Source: Bdellovibrionales bacterium
GTDB lineage: Bacteria > Bdellovibrionota_C > UBA2361 > RFPC01
DNA length: 32,768 nucleotides
Assembly: GCA_020434565.1 (NCBI GenBank)
Contig: JAGRAO010000010.1
Span: 1-32,768, forward strand
Direction: 5' to 3'
This document shows, in pieces, positions 1 through 7,650 of this stretch; position 1 is the stretch's first letter, and each line of letters begins with the position of its first letter. The notes beneath the pieces were generated by a model that did not search any database, was not told the origin of the DNA, and saw only the letters and a program-made list of their open reading frames with translations. The position numbers and the translations under genes are program-made.

Positions 1-195
1 CACGATACCATCAATGGGCAAGAACTCGCGCTCTCTGATGAAACCAACCTCTTTCTCGGACCGGAAGTAGTCGCGACGGTAGGAAACAATCTTTTTGTCT
101 CTCTTGCATTTGATTTCGCGGTCAAAAATGACGACGCCGAGCGGGAACTTGCCTCAAAATACCGCGCACAAGCAAGCGTTATCTATACCTTTTAG
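1..195 (+). CDS. C-terminal end of an outer-membrane beta-barrel protein (partial, 5' end outside window)
   Basis: The frame is open from base 1 to the TAG at 193-195 and gives 64 residues. The tail alternates polar and hydrophobic residues (ATVGNNLFVSLAFDFAV) and the last strand ends in ASVIYTF. A final aromatic strand with a C-terminal Phe is the usual BAM-recognised beta-signal of Gram-negative outer-membrane barrels. Too little is present to say whether it is a porin, a transporter-like barrel or another family. The barrel assignment is inferred from the pattern, not from a recognised domain. No clear terminator follows it. Confidence 0.6.
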   Translation, partial: HDTINGQELALSDETNLFLGPEVVATVGNNLFVSLAFDFAVKNDDAERELASKYRAQASVIYTF

Positions 196-246
196 AGCCT
201 TGATCGACAGAAAAGCTCGTAAAGCTCCAGGCTAAGGCTACCTGTT

Positions 247-261
247 TGTAAATTTTTTACA
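247..261. promoter_or_regulatory. TGTAAA-TTT-TTTACA inverted repeat upstream of secreted-protein gene
   Basis: A perfect 6+6 inverted repeat with a 3-base AT spacer lies about 77 bases before the ATG at 338. A TTGTAA (246-251) and TATCTT (271-276) pair nearby resembles weak -35/-10 boxes with a long 19-base spacer. A further small hairpin, CCTTGA/TCAAGG (281-286/294-299), lies in the presumed leader. A regulator site or promoter is possible but not shown. Confidence 0.25.
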
Positions 262-337
262 TAAGAACTCTATCTTCTCTCCTTGAGCACCGTTCAAGGT
301 GGGCAGAATTGTGGTTATCTTCTTCAACGGAGGTTTT

Positions 338-970
338 ATGCGCTCTACTCTTAGGCGTGCGGGGCTATTCGCGTGCCTTTCGGTTCTCTTCTCGCTCTCG
401 GCCCAGGTCCTTGCTGAAGGAATGGTCTCTCAAACACGAGAGTTCCACTTTACGAAAATAAGCCCACCAGCTCCACTTTCGTTCGATCCTTTCGACACCC
501 AAGGTGGCACTCGCACCTTGAGCAAAGTGGTTCTCTCAATCGCAGGAATATCACACCTTCTTCCATTGAGCTCTGGCAACTGGCCAGAAGACGTTGAGAC
601 CGGGCTCTACTGCAAGGTAAACGAAGATCTGTCGTTTCCAAAGAGTCCTTGCAACTATGAGTTTCTGAGTGAGCTCTCTCTTGCATTTCCATTTGGGTTG
701 ACTGCTCTCGCTTCAGTTCCGAGCAACTACGGCGAAGCTCCTATTCTCCAACCTGGCGAAGGGGTAGCTCTTGACGTAATCGAGGATCTCTCAGGATCAG
801 TTGAATCGACTTCTCCAATTGCTTTGATCTTCTTTAGTGGTCCAAATCCTATTCCGGCGAGCCTCTCTGGTAGTGGCCCGTTGAGTGTTTCCTCGAACCT
901 TTCAAGTGTTTGGGTGGGAAATCCAGGATGGGATGGAATCATCACCCTCACCTACCACTTTAACGATTAA
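338..970 (+). CDS. Secreted protein, choice-of-anchor E-like
   Basis: The protein has 210 residues. The ATG at 338 is preferred over an in-frame GTG at 299 because GGAGG (329-333) sits just before it and the resulting N-terminus is a clean Sec signal peptide (MRSTLRRAGLFACLSVLF, cleavage near VLAEG). The mature part starts with a strand-rich segment containing LSFDPFDTQGGTRTLSKV and ends with IITLTYHFND. This resembles the 'FDp.lGtL..V.l' start and 'vt.tYty' end of choice-of-anchor E exported proteins. That family is of unknown function and is usually tied to a C-terminal sorting tail, which I do not see here. Two Cys (in LYCKVN and SPCNYE) could form a disulfide. The next gene, also exported, follows after 29 bases, so co-transcription is likely. 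Confidence 0.6.
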   Translation: MRSTLRRAGLFACLSVLFSLSAQVLAEGMVSQTREFHFTKISPPAPLSFDPFDTQGGTRTLSKVVLSIAGISHLLPLSSGNWPEDVETGLYCKVNEDLSFPKSPCNYEFLSELSLAFPFGLTALASVPSNYGEAPILQPGEGVALDVIEDLSGSVESTSPIALIFFSGPNPIPASLSGSGPLSVSSNLSSVWVGNPGWDGIITLTYHFND

Positions 971-999
971 CACAATCTCGATTTTCGGAGTATTTAGTC

Positions 1000-1719
1000 A
1001 TGAAGCAAAAACATTTCGCGATTCTCTGGTCTCTCTCTTTGGCAATCCTTGCATCTTCAGCGTGGGCCGATACGCAGACTCACAAAATGAGGGCGACGCT
1101 CTCTGGTGGCTCACAAGAAATAGCACTCCCAGCGCCAAGGGCGAATGGACAACTCAGCAAGGTCACTCTTGAGATCCTTCCTGATTCAAGATCCACTGTT
1201 GATGCTGCTGTGTTAAATCTCTCAAATGAAACGCAGGTAGGCTGTTTTCAAGGAGCGCTCTCAAGCACTCTCCAGATACAAATTGCAGATACAACTGTGC
1301 AATTACATCAGATTGCACATCCGCAAAGGATCGAAATCGCTGGAGCAATTGAGCCGTTTCACTATGTTGAGCGAAGCAAAACTGTCTATTTCAACAGCGA
1401 CACAGGAGAGGTCTCTTCGGCGCTCGCAAGCGATCTGGAAACACTTCGCACAAAAGCTCTCTCGGGTAATGGAAATTCTCTTATTGTGAAAACCGGAGAA
1501 AAGCTGGGTCTCAATCACAAGGCGCTTTCAGGAGTACCTGGTGCTGAATTTTGCTACGGGCTTCCTCTTTCGGAACAATCGGAGGTGGAACTTGCGGTTA
1601 CATACACCTATGCAACCAAGAAAAAATCCGCGTCCAACTCAATCGCGGCAACACAACAACCGACTTTTGAAAAAGCCGTGTCTAAGCGCAGTTCTCTTAT
1701 CGGTACGGCAACACATTAG
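1000..1719 (+). CDS. Secreted protein of unknown function
   Basis: The protein has 239 residues. CGGAG lies about 10 bases before the ATG. The N-terminus (MKQKHFAILWSLSLAILASS, then AWAD) is a typical signal peptide with an AxA cleavage site, so export to the periplasm or beyond is likely. The mature part is strand-rich. It opens with a segment like that of the preceding protein (ANGQLSKVTLEI versus TRTLSKVVLSI) and has a similar 'ELAVTYTYATK' strand near residue 210. It may therefore be a distant paralogue with a 29-residue basic/polar tail. One Cys lies near residue 81 (VGCFQG) and one near 185 (EFCYG). No catalytic motif is visible. A strong GAGGAGG immediately after its stop serves the next gene, which suggests an operon of exported proteins. 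Confidence 0.6.
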   Translation: MKQKHFAILWSLSLAILASSAWADTQTHKMRATLSGGSQEIALPAPRANGQLSKVTLEILPDSRSTVDAAVLNLSNETQVGCFQGALSSTLQIQIADTTVQLHQIAHPQRIEIAGAIEPFHYVERSKTVYFNSDTGEVSSALASDLETLRTKALSGNGNSLIVKTGEKLGLNHKALSGVPGAEFCYGLPLSEQSEVELAVTYTYATKKKSASNSIAATQQPTFEKAVSKRSSLIGTATH

Positions 1720-1736
1720 AGGAGGAAAGTACGAGA

Positions 1737-3347
1737 GTGCGATTTCTTCGATATTCTTCATTCTGGCTTGGCTTCCCCTATCCCGATTGCTGGAGAGCGG
1801 GAAGCCAGCTGCATTCTCGGAGGGACTCGAGAGGAGAGAAAGCCGGACAACTCTTGAGAATTCTGGTCACGCTTTCCTTTCTCTCAGTACTGTTTCTTTC
1901 TGAGAACTGCTTTGCTCTATCTCCCTCAGAACTCTGCGCGGCTGATATCGATGGAGACCACCTTATCGGATATGGCGATGTTGTGATCATTCTCACCAAT
2001 TGGTCAGGCGAATTGCCAACCGATGAGCCAGGCGATGTGGATGGCGATGGCAAAGTCAACCTGCTGGATCTTGTCATCGTACTTTCGCACTACGGAGAAG
2101 TGGCTGATTGTACGAGAGCCTCCGACCAGAGATTTTCAGACCACGGCAAGACTCACCCAGAATGCGTTGATACGGACGGCGGACAAGTGATCGATGTAAA
2201 GGGTACAACCTCTCTCTATTCCGATATCAATTCACCTTCTCCACTCTTCTCTCACACAGATTTTTGCCTACCTCCCAACATTCTCAACGAGCGGAAAGTC
2301 ATGGAACACTACTGCTCGATAGGAGAAGACGGCCGCTCGATCGTTCGTCGCAGGATCATCCTCTGCGGGTATCCGCATCCAGACAAAGAAGTTCAAGGAG
2401 ATGAATACAACCTCGATTGGTGTGAAGATGGGAGATGCATGAACCTTGTTCCATGCTCAAGCGACTCGGAGTGTGGGACAGAGAAGATCTCTGATCCCTA
2501 CTGTTTAAACGAGGAAGAGTGTCGTGACAAACTCTCGCCCCGTTGCTTTTTCCCTGGTCTCCCAAACGCCCACTGCGGATTTGATATCGAAACGATCTGC
2601 ACCCCATGCCCGGCAGGCGGCGTTTGCGATGAAGTCGAGGGAATCTGCCATCAGAGGGAGATTTGTGAGAGGCCCGTCGATGTCGCTCTCGTGATTGACC
2701 GCTCAGGAAGCATGAGCCAACCGTGCTCGGATGGGAGTTGCTCTCTTAAACTCAACGCCGTTCGTGAAGCCGTTAACGGATTCCTTTCTGTGCTCCCGTC
2801 AGAAGATCGCTTTGCGCTCACTGATTTTTCAAGTAGCACGATGCCCCATTGGTATCAGCCATATACTTTTGATCGCGCTCTCCTCTCTCAACTCTTGAGC
2901 TCGCTTTTTGCCCACGGTGGAACATTTATAGAGCAATCGCTCGCTTTCAGCGCTGAGCAGGGCTCGGAGAATGCGCGGGACAATGTACCAAAGGTTGCAA
3001 TAGTCCTCAGTGACGGCGAAATACAAGATCTCCCAGCCGATGATTCCGAAAATGATGACGCCGTTTCAGCTCTCCTTGCCTTGCATGGCTCAGGGACAAC
3101 CGTTTATGCGATCGGCTTTGATATAGACACAGGCTCAGACGCAGAATACAAACTCAAACAACTTGTAGCGACTGATCCAGTGCACTATTACTCGGCTTCT
3201 GGCGCGCAAGAATTGGAATTGGTCTATCAGACGCTTACGTCAATTATCTGTTCATGTGGAAATGGAGCACTCGACGAGGGCGAGGAGTGCGATGACGGAA
3301 ACAATGTCGGAGGAGATGGGTGTGCTCCGAACTGTCGAGTCGAATAG
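1737..3347 (+). CDS. Secreted dockerin-like + von Willebrand A domain + Myxo-type Cys repeat protein
   Basis: The protein has 536 residues from a GTG start 11 bases after GAGGAGG. A TTG at 1854 would give a more standard signal peptide (RILVTLSFLSVLFLSENCFA), so the first 39 residues are uncertain. Domains in order: two EF-hand/dockerin-like calcium loops (ADIDGDHLIGYGD near 69-81 and DVDGDGKVNLLD near 100-111); a Cys-rich stretch (143-305) with a CVDTDGG...DFC...HYC pattern; a vWA domain (313-503) with MIDAS residues DRSGS 321-325, Thr396 and Asp426; and a Myxococcus-type disulfide repeat (507-534, CGNG..DEGEECDDGNN). The vWA MIDAS binds a divalent metal and usually mediates adhesion. The protein lies 350 bases upstream of a minor-pilin operon, so a pilus-tip or surface-adhesin role is a reasonable inference. 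No sortase or PEP-CTERM-like tail is seen. Confidence 0.8.
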   Translation: MRFLRYSSFWLGFPYPDCWRAGSQLHSRRDSRGEKAGQLLRILVTLSFLSVLFLSENCFALSPSELCAADIDGDHLIGYGDVVIILTNWSGELPTDEPGDVDGDGKVNLLDLVIVLSHYGEVADCTRASDQRFSDHGKTHPECVDTDGGQVIDVKGTTSLYSDINSPSPLFSHTDFCLPPNILNERKVMEHYCSIGEDGRSIVRRRIILCGYPHPDKEVQGDEYNLDWCEDGRCMNLVPCSSDSECGTEKISDPYCLNEEECRDKLSPRCFFPGLPNAHCGFDIETICTPCPAGGVCDEVEGICHQREICERPVDVALVIDRSGSMSQPCSDGSCSLKLNAVREAVNGFLSVLPSEDRFALTDFSSSTMPHWYQPYTFDRALLSQLLSSLFAHGGTFIEQSLAFSAEQGSENARDNVPKVAIVLSDGEIQDLPADDSENDDAVSALLALHGSGTTVYAIGFDIDTGSDAEYKLKQLVATDPVHYYSASGAQELELVYQTLTSIICSCGNGALDEGEECDDGNNVGGDGCAPNCRVE

Positions 3348-3698
3348 CCTCCAAAGATCCCTAAGAAATAACTGTGTTTTTAGGCACACCGAATTTCAAG
3401 TAGTGCTCACCGAAGGGAGAAGCAGAAGAAAATCAACGCGTTAAATCTCGATTCTCTCTTGAAATCTGCCTCGTACGAGTTTTTCGCAGCTAACGCTCTA
3501 TCCTTAAGTTTCAACAGGAAAGATTCGATTTTCTCCTAAGGCATTCATCTCGAAATGGCGTAGAGCAATCTACGAAGTAGGCCTAATTTTGGAGCGAGCG
3601 AGAGAGCGAGGAATCCTTCGGAATACTCTGATCCGAAGTGCTGACCGTATTTTTTTCATCTCTGAGTTCATCCAAAATCCATATTAAGAAATTGGTCG
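3348..3698. other. 351-base intergenic region before the pilin operon
   Basis: No convincing ORF or RNA gene is seen on either strand. A weak AT-rich hairpin (CTAAGAAA / TTTTTAG, about 3360-3382) follows the vWA gene. A 7-bp hairpin CTTCGGA/TCCGAAG (3616-3622/3632-3638, 9-base loop) is followed 11 bases later by a T run (3650-3656). It could be an imperfect terminator or part of the pilin leader. The pilin promoter presumably lies here, but I cannot point to clear boxes. Confidence 0.4.
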
Positions 3699-4307
3699 AT
3701 GGTTGCGCGAGCTTTTAAACAATTGAGCCAAGCCGGTTTTACTCTTTTTGAGGTCCTGGTTGCGTTTGCGATTTTTTCAGTCGTCATTACAGCGGCAACG
3801 GCCTCATTCATTACCTATCTGAAGACAAACAAAGCTGGGGAGGTGCGCTTCGAAGGCGCGCACGTTGCACAGACAGTCATTGACTCGCTCCGATTTCAAG
3901 ATGTCGAAGATATGCCATCGAGTGGGAGTGATTCTCCAGTTTCTATTACGTTGGACGATGGGCGAACATATCAGGCTACCGTGACCTATTGTTCGGATGC
4001 GAGTTTTTGCTCTTCGGATGAAGTTCGCCACATCAGTATCGTCGTCACATATAACGGCGATGTTGTCTATCGAACGGAGACAGTCTTCACAGGACTCGAA
4101 AAGGGATACGGGAGTACCAATTCAAGTTCGTCCTCGAGTTCCTCTTCCAGCTCATCCTCAAGCTCCTCGTCTTCCAGTTCATCTTCGAGCTCATCATCGA
4201 GCTCTTCGTCATCGTCGTCTTCAAGCTCATCATCGTCTAGTTCATCGAGCTCATCATCTTCTTCGAGTTCAAGCGGACAACAAAACTGCAAAACGTACAA
4301 ATGCTAG
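3699..4307 (+). CDS. PilV-like type IV minor prepilin with 51-residue poly-Ser tract
   Basis: The protein has 202 residues. The N-terminus has a short basic leader and the prepilin signature G^FTLFEVLVAFAIFSVV at residues 13-29. Prepilin peptidase should cut after Gly13, and Glu is at mature position 5. The globular part (about 40-135) resembles PilV/pseudopilins. Residues 142-192 are 51 uninterrupted serines, followed by a ten-residue tail GQQNCKTYKC with two cysteines. All six serine codons are mixed in the tract, so it is not a simple triplet expansion. Other Cys lie near residues 98 and 104. The role is probably as a minor pilin of a type IV pilus, with the Ser run acting as a flexible or O-glycosylated linker that displays the Cys tail (inference). 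The gene opens a four-gene operon and only a weak AAGAA precedes the ATG. Confidence 0.8.
   Translation: MVARAFKQLSQAGFTLFEVLVAFAIFSVVITAATASFITYLKTNKAGEVRFEGAHVAQTVIDSLRFQDVEDMPSSGSDSPVSITLDDGRTYQATVTYCSDASFCSSDEVRHISIVVTYNGDVVYRTETVFTGLEKGYGSTNSSSSSSSSSSSSSSSSSSSSSSSSSSSSSSSSSSSSSSSSSSSSSSSSSSSGQQNCKTYKC
4122..4274 (+). repeat. Poly-serine coding tract (51 codons)
   Basis: Fifty-one consecutive Ser codons drawn from TCA, TCG, TCC, TCT, AGC and AGT in irregular order. The codon mixing shows the protein sequence, not the DNA repeat, is what has been kept. The antisense strand reads as an acidic Asp/Glu-rich frame, which is an artefact of the composition. Confidence 0.95.
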
Positions 4308-4318
4308 GGAAGAACGAG

Positions 4319-4759
4319 ATGAGAGCACATGGCGACATAGGATTTAGTATTCTCGAGCTCGTCATCACAGTTGCGCTTATGGCTGTTCTCACCACCGTTG
4401 CGGTCAGCAATATCAAAGAGCTTGAGAACCCTCTTGCGGATGCTTCGTATCAGGTCTCAAGATTCATCCGTCTCGTTCGCGCAAGGGCAATTTCGCAGAC
4501 TATTGTGATTGTCATTCAGCCGAGCTCTACCTCTGAAATTGTTTCCTTTAGTTCAAACGATTGTGCCGGAACGCTTACTGCCATTGACGACCTCTCACTT
4601 TCACTGCCGGATGGCTCAAGCCTCACTTCGACCGATTGGTCAGCGTGTCTCAATCAGCGAGGCTTGTCGGATACGAATCTTGTCTTTCAGATCCAAGATA
4701 TTGAAGGAAAAACAAGAACGATTGAGCTTGCGCTTGGAGGAGGGGTTCAGATCCAATGA
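4319..4759 (+). CDS. GspH/FimT-like type IV pseudopilin
   Basis: The protein has 146 residues. The ATG at 4319 is preferred to the in-frame ATG at 4301 because AGGGAAG (4306-4312) is well placed for it and the leader becomes short (MRAHGDIG). The prepilin signature is G^FSILELVITVALMAVL with Glu at mature position 5. The rest fits the small GspH/FimT minor-pilin fold (SRFIRLVRARAISQ segment, then strands; two Cys in NDCAG and SACLN). It would be cleaved and N-methylated by prepilin peptidase and help initiate pilus or pseudopilus assembly. It follows the PilV-like gene after 11 bases and overlaps the next gene by ATGA (4756-4759), consistent with translational coupling. Confidence 0.8.
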   Translation: MRAHGDIGFSILELVITVALMAVLTTVAVSNIKELENPLADASYQVSRFIRLVRARAISQTIVIVIQPSSTSEIVSFSSNDCAGTLTAIDDLSLSLPDGSSLTSTDWSACLNQRGLSDTNLVFQIQDIEGKTRTIELALGGGVQIQ

Positions 4760-5676
4760 AAGACTCTCCACTTTTCCGCGTAACGAAGACTCGCTCATGG
4801 AGGCATTCCGGATTTACCATTATGGAACTTCTGGTTGCGGTGAGCATGACGTCGCTCATCATGTCTCTTCTCGTTGGAACAGTCTTGTTTATGCATGACG
4901 GCTACCACACTGACATGGTACGCACTCAAATAAACGGGAACCTCCGCTCAGGGCTTGACGTATTGTCAATGAACATCAGGCAAGCAGGAGAAAATCTCCA
5001 ATCAGCTTTTCCAGCAGTAGTCCTTGAAAATGGAACCGAAGGCGCCGCAGACGTTTTAAAGCTACGACGCAACAAAATTAAGGAAGTGCTTGCGCTGTGC
5101 CAAGATATCAGCGCAGGCACGACTTCGCTTCCTGTTTCCCGAAACGATCTCTCAGTTTCCCAATGTGTAAACTCAAACGTCCAAGGGAGCTGGGAAGCTT
5201 TTCAGACAGCTCGAAACGATGATGGCGGTAGTACCCGTATCTTTATCTTCGATCTCTCAAGCAGAGACGGTGAATTTCTCGACTATACAGCAGATAGCTT
5301 TGCTTCAAGCGTTTACACCTTAACGACCTCTGCCGTGTCAAACGCCTATTCAGCACTGACGACAGCTATCTACGTTCTCGAAGAGTATCGTTTCGCCGTA
5401 AATCTCGGGAACAACACTCTTACGCTTGAATTTGAAGGCGACGCGACTCAAGACAGCACCGTCGCTTTTGACGTGACGGACCTCGACGTGACCCTTCTTA
5501 TGGACGACGACACCGAGATCGAGGAGCTCCTCGAAGATGACGGCACTTATGACTGGAAAGACATTCAACTTGTAGAGGTAACGCTTTCTGGCTCGAGGGA
5601 GCGAAAGGGAATAGCTTATTCGACTTCACTCTCAGCAACTTATTTTCCTCGAAACGTGCTCTCATATGATGGGTAG
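4756..5676 (+). CDS. PilW-like type IV minor pilin
   Basis: The protein has 306 residues. It starts in an ATGA overlap with the preceding stop. A 19-residue basic leader ends in the signature G^FTIMELLVAVSMTSLIM (residues 19-35), with Glu at mature position 5. The following segment (NGNLRSGLDVLSMNIRQAG, about 61-79) is typical of the PilW family, where a long helix leads to a large strand-rich C-terminal domain. Cys in LCQDIS and QCVN could pair. PilW proteins are minor pilins needed to prime pilus assembly and, in some species, to anchor the tip protein. The C-terminus is acidic (DDDTEIEELLEDDGTYD). The order PilV-FimT-PilW-PilX matches minor-pilin operons of many proteobacteria. Confidence 0.8.
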   Translation: MKDSPLFRVTKTRSWRHSGFTIMELLVAVSMTSLIMSLLVGTVLFMHDGYHTDMVRTQINGNLRSGLDVLSMNIRQAGENLQSAFPAVVLENGTEGAADVLKLRRNKIKEVLALCQDISAGTTSLPVSRNDLSVSQCVNSNVQGSWEAFQTARNDDGGSTRIFIFDLSSRDGEFLDYTADSFASSVYTLTTSAVSNAYSALTTAIYVLEEYRFAVNLGNNTLTLEFEGDATQDSTVAFDVTDLDVTLLMDDDTEIEELLEDDGTYDWKDIQLVEVTLSGSRERKGIAYSTSLSATYFPRNVLSYDG

Positions 5677-5680
5677 AAGT

Positions 5681-7597
5681 ATGAAGAAGTTAAGACACAC
5701 CTCAGGTATTGCGCTCCTTTCGGTCCTCTTTCTGCTGACGTTAATGGCCAGTCTCCTCGGAGCCTACCTGATCGTCTCTCACACAGAACTCAAGATGGTG
5801 CGGAGTTCGCGAGATAGCCAGAGTGGGTTCAACGCAGCTGAGGCTGGATTGAACGTGCGGGCGGAGCAACTTCGCCAAGTCTTTCTTGACTACGCCCTTC
5901 CTTCTGGCGACTCACCAACTAGCGTTACCGATTGTGACGAAGGCGATCTTGGTTCGGGTGACTATGCCTGTTCGACTATAACACTCGGGAATAACCACAG
6001 CGCGACGACCTACGTAGAAGAGGACCCAGACAATCCCAGTACAACCGTAATTCCTCCCGGAGAAACGTTTGCAGGTTTGAGCGCCATTGAATATCGCTAC
6101 AACGTTCGTTCAGTTGGAAGAAACTCTCTTGGGAGCAACGAAGCGATACTTGATCTCACATTTCAAGCCCGTCGAGTGCCGCTCTTTCAATTCATGGTTT
6201 TCTTTGAAGAAGACCTTGAGATCTTCAACGGAGCGGTCATGACCCTGGACGGCCCAGTTCATACAAACGGAGACTTTTATGCTGGGACACAAGACGGCGG
6301 AACGACAAACTATACCGGGCAGGTCAGCGTCGCCGGCAACCTTTATAGAGGACTCAAGTCAGTGAGCAGCTGCTCAGGTTATTCGGGAACATCAAAGGTT
6401 TCGGACACACCAGATCGCTCCGCTCCAAACTACATAAACCTCCCCGCCTGTTCATCAAGTCGGTTTGAAATTGACGACGTCGAAGAGTGGCAGGGAAATA
6501 TCAATCTCGGAATTGAACCCGTCACCGTTCCTTCACCAGAGGACATGGATGCATTCAGTGACGGAGAATATTGGCAGCGAGCTGACCTACGACTCGCTCT
6601 TCGACTTGATGGATCAGGGAATGTGATCACGACGAATTCGCCAACTGGGGTAGAAGTCGTAAACGCTGCTGGTGTTACAGATACTGCTCTTACGACCCTC
6701 CTGCACTCGGCAAGCTGCCCGGGACTCATTTCAGAGGGCGCAAGTTCGTATGTCGTCGGAAATAGAAATTCAAGTGATGGCTCAGGAAACCGACTACGCC
6801 TTTACCGTGAGTATCAGATTTATCCAGCGACCAATAACTATCAACAGACAATTGAGATTGACATGCAGGGCTTACTGAACTGTATTCACGCGCAGCCGAG
6901 CATCATGGGCGGAAAACTTCTATCAGACGAAACCGAAGAGGGACTCGTTTTTTTCTTTGCAATAGATGGACCGTTAGCGGATGCCTCCCAGAACAATTAC
7001 TCCGTTCGAATTCGAAATGCGGCAACTCTCCAATCGAGCACCGCTGGAGCGCCCGACGTCGAGGGCTTGACGATCGTGACTGACCAAGGTCTTGTGGTGT
7101 GGGGAGACTACAACTCAAACGCTGCAGAGTGGGTTCCATCGGCACTGCTCGCTGACACCGCCTGGCTCCTTTCAAACAGTTGGGTGGATTCGGATTCAGA
7201 ACAAACAGATCGCTACTATCGAGATGGTAACGAAACGACAGTAAATGCGGCTGTGCTTTCCGGTATTCGGAGAACTGGTGGAATAAACGGAGAAGATGGC
7301 CAAGATCACGGCGAAGACACAAACGGTGGAGGCGCCATTAATGTTTTTCGATTTAACGAGTGGTTTCGGATCGGCTCGTCCGATATTCCAGATTTTCACT
7401 ATACTGGCTCGATGGTAAGTCTCGGAGCTCCCCGGAAATCACAATCGACCTGGGGACCTTTCACTTACTACAGCGCTCCAAACCGAGATTGGAGTTTTGA
7501 AGACCGTTTTAATGATCCAGAGAACCTTCCTCCAATGACTCCTGTGTTTGTTTATTTAAGGCAGGAACTGTTTGTGAGAGACTACGTCGTCGACTAG
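5681..7597 (+). CDS. Large PilX-like pilus assembly protein (PilX N-terminus + DUF4900-like body)
   Basis: The protein has 638 residues from ATG 5681; an ATG at 5666 inside the end of pilW is the alternative. The N-terminus SGIALLSVLFLLTLMASLLG is a PilX-type hydrophobic segment, followed by an AAEAGLN motif (near 55-61 from the upstream ATG) found in PilX and related pilus proteins. It is far longer than classical PilX (roughly 170-200 residues). The body contains FFEEDLEIFNGAVMTLDGPV and HTNGDFYAG, typical of DUF4900-like proteins that sit with pilin genes in deltaproteobacteria and others. The C-terminus (MTPVFVYLRQELFVRDYVVD) is soluble. It closes the pilin operon; 53 bases separate it from the next gene. 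It probably forms part of the pilus-tip or priming complex. Confidence 0.75.
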   Translation: MKKLRHTSGIALLSVLFLLTLMASLLGAYLIVSHTELKMVRSSRDSQSGFNAAEAGLNVRAEQLRQVFLDYALPSGDSPTSVTDCDEGDLGSGDYACSTITLGNNHSATTYVEEDPDNPSTTVIPPGETFAGLSAIEYRYNVRSVGRNSLGSNEAILDLTFQARRVPLFQFMVFFEEDLEIFNGAVMTLDGPVHTNGDFYAGTQDGGTTNYTGQVSVAGNLYRGLKSVSSCSGYSGTSKVSDTPDRSAPNYINLPACSSSRFEIDDVEEWQGNINLGIEPVTVPSPEDMDAFSDGEYWQRADLRLALRLDGSGNVITTNSPTGVEVVNAAGVTDTALTTLLHSASCPGLISEGASSYVVGNRNSSDGSGNRLRLYREYQIYPATNNYQQTIEIDMQGLLNCIHAQPSIMGGKLLSDETEEGLVFFFAIDGPLADASQNNYSVRIRNAATLQSSTAGAPDVEGLTIVTDQGLVVWGDYNSNAAEWVPSALLADTAWLLSNSWVDSDSEQTDRYYRDGNETTVNAAVLSGIRRTGGINGEDGQDHGEDTNGGGAINVFRFNEWFRIGSSDIPDFHYTGSMVSLGAPRKSQSTWGPFTYYSAPNRDWSFEDRFNDPENLPPMTPVFVYLRQELFVRDYVVD

Positions 7598-7650
7598 AGA
7601 ACCTTTTAGGGGTTTTCGAATAGAATGGGGTTCTTCATGATGTGGGCTGT

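Noticed and set aside
3616-3656. Hairpin plus T run before the pilin operon as an intrinsic terminator
   Set aside because: The T run starts 11 bases after the stem, too far for a standard intrinsic terminator, and the stem is only 7 bp.
4067-4300. Antisense ORF of 77 residues rich in Asp and Glu
   Set aside because: It is the complement of the poly-Ser tract (TCN/AGY read backwards gives GAN-type codons) and has no ribosome-binding site or separate promoter.
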